This document shows, in pieces, positions 5,697 through 7,545 of a stretch of DNA of 7,545 nucleotides; position 1 is the stretch's first letter; the number at the start of each line of letters is the position of its first letter. The position numbers and the translations under genes are program-made. The stretch is from Pseudomonadota bacterium (GTDB lineage: Bacteria; Pseudomonadota; Alphaproteobacteria; Acetobacterales; Acetobacteraceae): contig JAEWCI010000360.1 of assembly GCA_023390705.1 (NCBI GenBank), positions 1-7,545 of the forward strand, read 5' to 3'. The notes beneath the pieces are model-generated. The model ran no database searches and was not told the origin of the DNA. It worked only from the letters and a program-made list of their open reading frames with translations.

Positions 5697-7545
5697 ATGA
5701 ATGATGCGCCGATGCCGCCTGCATCAACGCGAAGCGGCGCGGGAGGGGAACCGTCGGGCAGCGTGGCGCAGCGACCACCCCCCGGCTGGCTGCAGAACCT
5801 GGCCAGCGGGCTGGTGAGGCTGGCCTGCCGCCGGCCCGGGCGGATGCTGCTGGCAATCAGCCTGCTCTGCCTGGCCGCCGGGCTGCTCCTGGCGCGCAAT
5901 TTCGCCATGGACACGGACGTGACGCGGCTGTTCCCGCCCGACCTGCCCTGGCGGAAGAACGAACAGGCCCTGGCCGCGGCCTTTCCGCAGCGCGAGGACC
6001 TGATCGTCGCGGTGGTGGATGGCGCGACTCCGGATATCGCCGACCGCGCCGCCGCCGCCCTGGCCGAGGCGCTGGCAGCCCAGCCGAACCTGTTCCGTGA
6101 CATCCGCCGCCCCGATGCCGGCGAGTTCTTCGAACGCCACGGCCTGCTCTACCTGCCGCTGGCGGAGGTGCGGGAAACCACCGAGAAGCTGATCGCCGCC
6201 CAGCCGCTGCTCGGCACCCTGGCGGCCGACCCCAGCCTGCGCGGGGTCGCGACCGCGCTGGACCTGATGCTGGAAGGGGTGGCGCGGGGAGAGACGCAGT
6301 TGGCCAGCCTGGCACGGCCGCTCTCGGCCCTGGCCGGTCCGGCCGAGGCGGCGCTGGCCGGGCGCGTGCAGCCGCTGGACTGGACCTCGCTGCTCACCGA
6401 ACGCCCGCCCGAGCCCCTGGCCCTGCGCCGTTTCCTGCTGCTGCACCCGCGGCTGGATTTCACCGAACTCACCGCTGGCGGCGACGCGACCGCGGCGATC
6501 CGCGCCGCGGTGCAGCGTCTGGGCCTGACGCCGGAGGCCGGTGTGACGGTACGGCTGACCGGCCCGATCGCCCTGGCCGATGAGGAATTCGCCACGCTCA
6601 GCGAAAGCGCGGCGCTGACCACGACGCTGTCCCTGCTGCTGGAGGCGCTGCTGCTGTGGCTTGCGCTGCGGTCGCTGCGGGTGATCCTGCCGGTGCTGGT
6701 CACGCTCATGGCCGGGCTGGTGCTGACCGGCGCCTTCGGATTGCTGGCCTTCGGCTCCTTCAACGTCATCTCCATTGCCTTCGCGGTGCTGTTCATCGGC
6801 CTGGGCGAGGACCTGACGGCGCAGTACGCGGTGCGCTACCGCGAGCAGCGCCATCTCCTCGGCGGCCTGCTGCGGGCGCTGCGGGCCACCGGACGGGAGG
6901 TCGGCCCAGCCATGGCGCTGGCCGCCACCGCCATTGCCGGCAGCTTCCTCGCCCTGGCGCCGACCGAATACCGCGGCATCTCGGAACTGGGGGTCATCGC
7001 CGCCGGCGGCATGCTGATCGGCTGGTTGCTGAGCCTGACCCTGCTGCCCACCCTGCTGCTGGTCCTGGAAGCGCCGGGCGAGCCGGAGCCGGTGGGCTAT
7101 GCCTGGCTGGCGCCGCTGGAACGCAGCGTGGCGCGCCATGCCGGCAAGGCGGTGGGGCTGGCCGTGGCGCTGGGCCTGGCCTGCCTCGCGGCGCTGCCGC
7201 GGCTGGAATTCGACTTCAACCCGATGAACCTGCGCGACCCGGAGGTGGAATCGGTCGCCACCTACCGCGACCTGATGCGCAGCGCCGAGACGACCCCCAA
7301 CACCATCGACGTGCTGGCGCCCGATCTGCCTTCCGCCGAGGCCCTGGCGCAACGCCTGGCGGCACTGCCGGAAGTGGCGCGGGCGACCACCCTGGCCGAC
7401 CTGGTGCCGGAGGAGCAGCCGGCGAAGCTCGCGCTGATCGCCGATGCCGCCGATCTGCTGGGGCTCAGCCTCGCGCCGCCCGAAACCCTGCCGCCACCGG
7501 ATGACGCCGGGGTGGCGCGCGCCCTGGCCCGGACCGGCGCCGCCC
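5697..7545 (+). CDS. hpnN: HpnN, hopanoid RND/MMPL-type transporter (3' end outside window)
   Basis: The frame is open from the ATG at 5697 to the window edge, giving 616 codons. The full family length is about 860-880 residues, so roughly 70% is visible. HpnN is an inner-membrane RND-superfamily transporter that moves hopanoids to the outer membrane (established in Rhodopseudomonas and Burkholderia). Residues 1-48 form a Pro/Gly-rich cytoplasmic start, with TM1 at about 50-66. A periplasmic domain follows, with MDTDVTRLFPPDLPW (71-85), FRDIRRPDAGEFFERHGLLYLP (around 133-153) and a long helical region. An MMPL/SSD-like helix bundle covers about 306-460 and contains FIGLGEDLTAQYAVRYRE, from Phe366, with Asp372 at the usual acidic site. 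The second half begins with a helix near 480-497, then DFNPMNLRDPEVESVATY (506-523), a strongly HpnN-like block that mirrors the first periplasmic start. A clear Shine-Dalgarno precedes it. Grouping with hpnH and ispH across the divergent promoter region supports the assignment. Confidence 0.94.
   Translation, partial: MNDAPMPPASTRSGAGGEPSGSVAQRPPPGWLQNLASGLVRLACRRPGRMLLAISLLCLAAGLLLARNFAMDTDVTRLFPPDLPWRKNEQALAAAFPQREDLIVAVVDGATPDIADRAAAALAEALAAQPNLFRDIRRPDAGEFFERHGLLYLPLAEVRETTEKLIAAQPLLGTLAADPSLRGVATALDLMLEGVARGETQLASLARPLSALAGPAEAALAGRVQPLDWTSLLTERPPEPLALRRFLLLHPRLDFTELTAGGDATAAIRAAVQRLGLTPEAGVTVRLTGPIALADEEFATLSESAALTTTLSLLLEALLLWLALRSLRVILPVLVTLMAGLVLTGAFGLLAFGSFNVISIAFAVLFIGLGEDLTAQYAVRYREQRHLLGGLLRALRATGREVGPAMALAATAIAGSFLALAPTEYRGISELGVIAAGGMLIGWLLSLTLLPTLLLVLEAPGEPEPVGYAWLAPLERSVARHAGKAVGLAVALGLACLAALPRLEFDFNPMNLRDPEVESVATYRDLMRSAETTPNTIDVLAPDLPSAEALAQRLAALPEVARATTLADLVPEEQPAKLALIADAADLLGLSLAPPETLPPPDDAGVARALARTGAA

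Noticed and set aside
4000..5856. Minus-strand 618-codon open frame
   Set aside because: It lies antisense to copD and the start of hpnN. It is a low-complexity Gln/Arg/Gly/Ala sequence with no recognisable domain.
5724..7352. Minus-strand 542-codon open frame
   Set aside because: It is antisense to hpnN and has the same Gln/Arg/Gly-rich shadow composition.
1..7545. tRNA or rRNA genes, insertion sequences, CRISPR arrays, toxin-antitoxin or phage genes
   Set aside because: I looked for these and saw nothing to support any of them. Coding genes of known families fill nearly all of the window.

Overview
The window is a high-GC stretch (strong G/C bias at third codon positions, long spurious antisense frames) from a Gram-negative bacterium. 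Its gene content is typical of a hopanoid-producing alphaproteobacterium, and I would guess Acetobacteraceae. The lineage is inferred from gene content and protein similarity as I remember it, not from a search.

Layout: two divergent gene blocks separated by a 151-bp intergenic region at 3357-3507. The leftward block (minus strand) is ispH (2376-3356), then hpnH (1190-2359), then a GT39/ArnT-like polytopic glycosyltransferase (1-1165) that runs off the left edge. Gaps are 16 and 24 bp, so this is very probably one operon. The rightward block (plus strand) is a copC-like periplasmic copper protein (3508-3900), a 114-bp gap, an unusually long copD-like membrane protein (4015-5673), a 23-bp gap, and hpnN (5697 onward), which runs off the right edge.

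How the genes fit together: IspH makes IPP and DMAPP in the last step of the MEP pathway and so feeds squalene and hopene synthesis. HpnH is the radical-SAM enzyme that adds an adenosyl group to diploptene, the first step of the extended (C35) hopanoid side chain. HpnN is the RND/MMPL-type transporter that moves hopanoids toward the outer membrane. The GT39 enzyme would transfer a sugar from a polyprenyl-phosphate donor to a lipid or glycan; its acceptor is unknown, but its place directly after hpnH is suggestive. CopC and CopD form a periplasmic/inner-membrane copper pair placed between the two hopanoid parts, with copD closely followed by hpnN.

I see no RNA genes, insertion sequences, CRISPR arrays or phage genes. 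Every coding segment belongs to a recognisable family. The least ordinary aspects are the copper genes inside a hopanoid locus, the C-terminal extension of CopD, the GT39 gene after hpnH, and the 114-bp copC-copD gap, which holds an imperfect dyad and a possible promoter. I found no clear evidence of an entirely new system.
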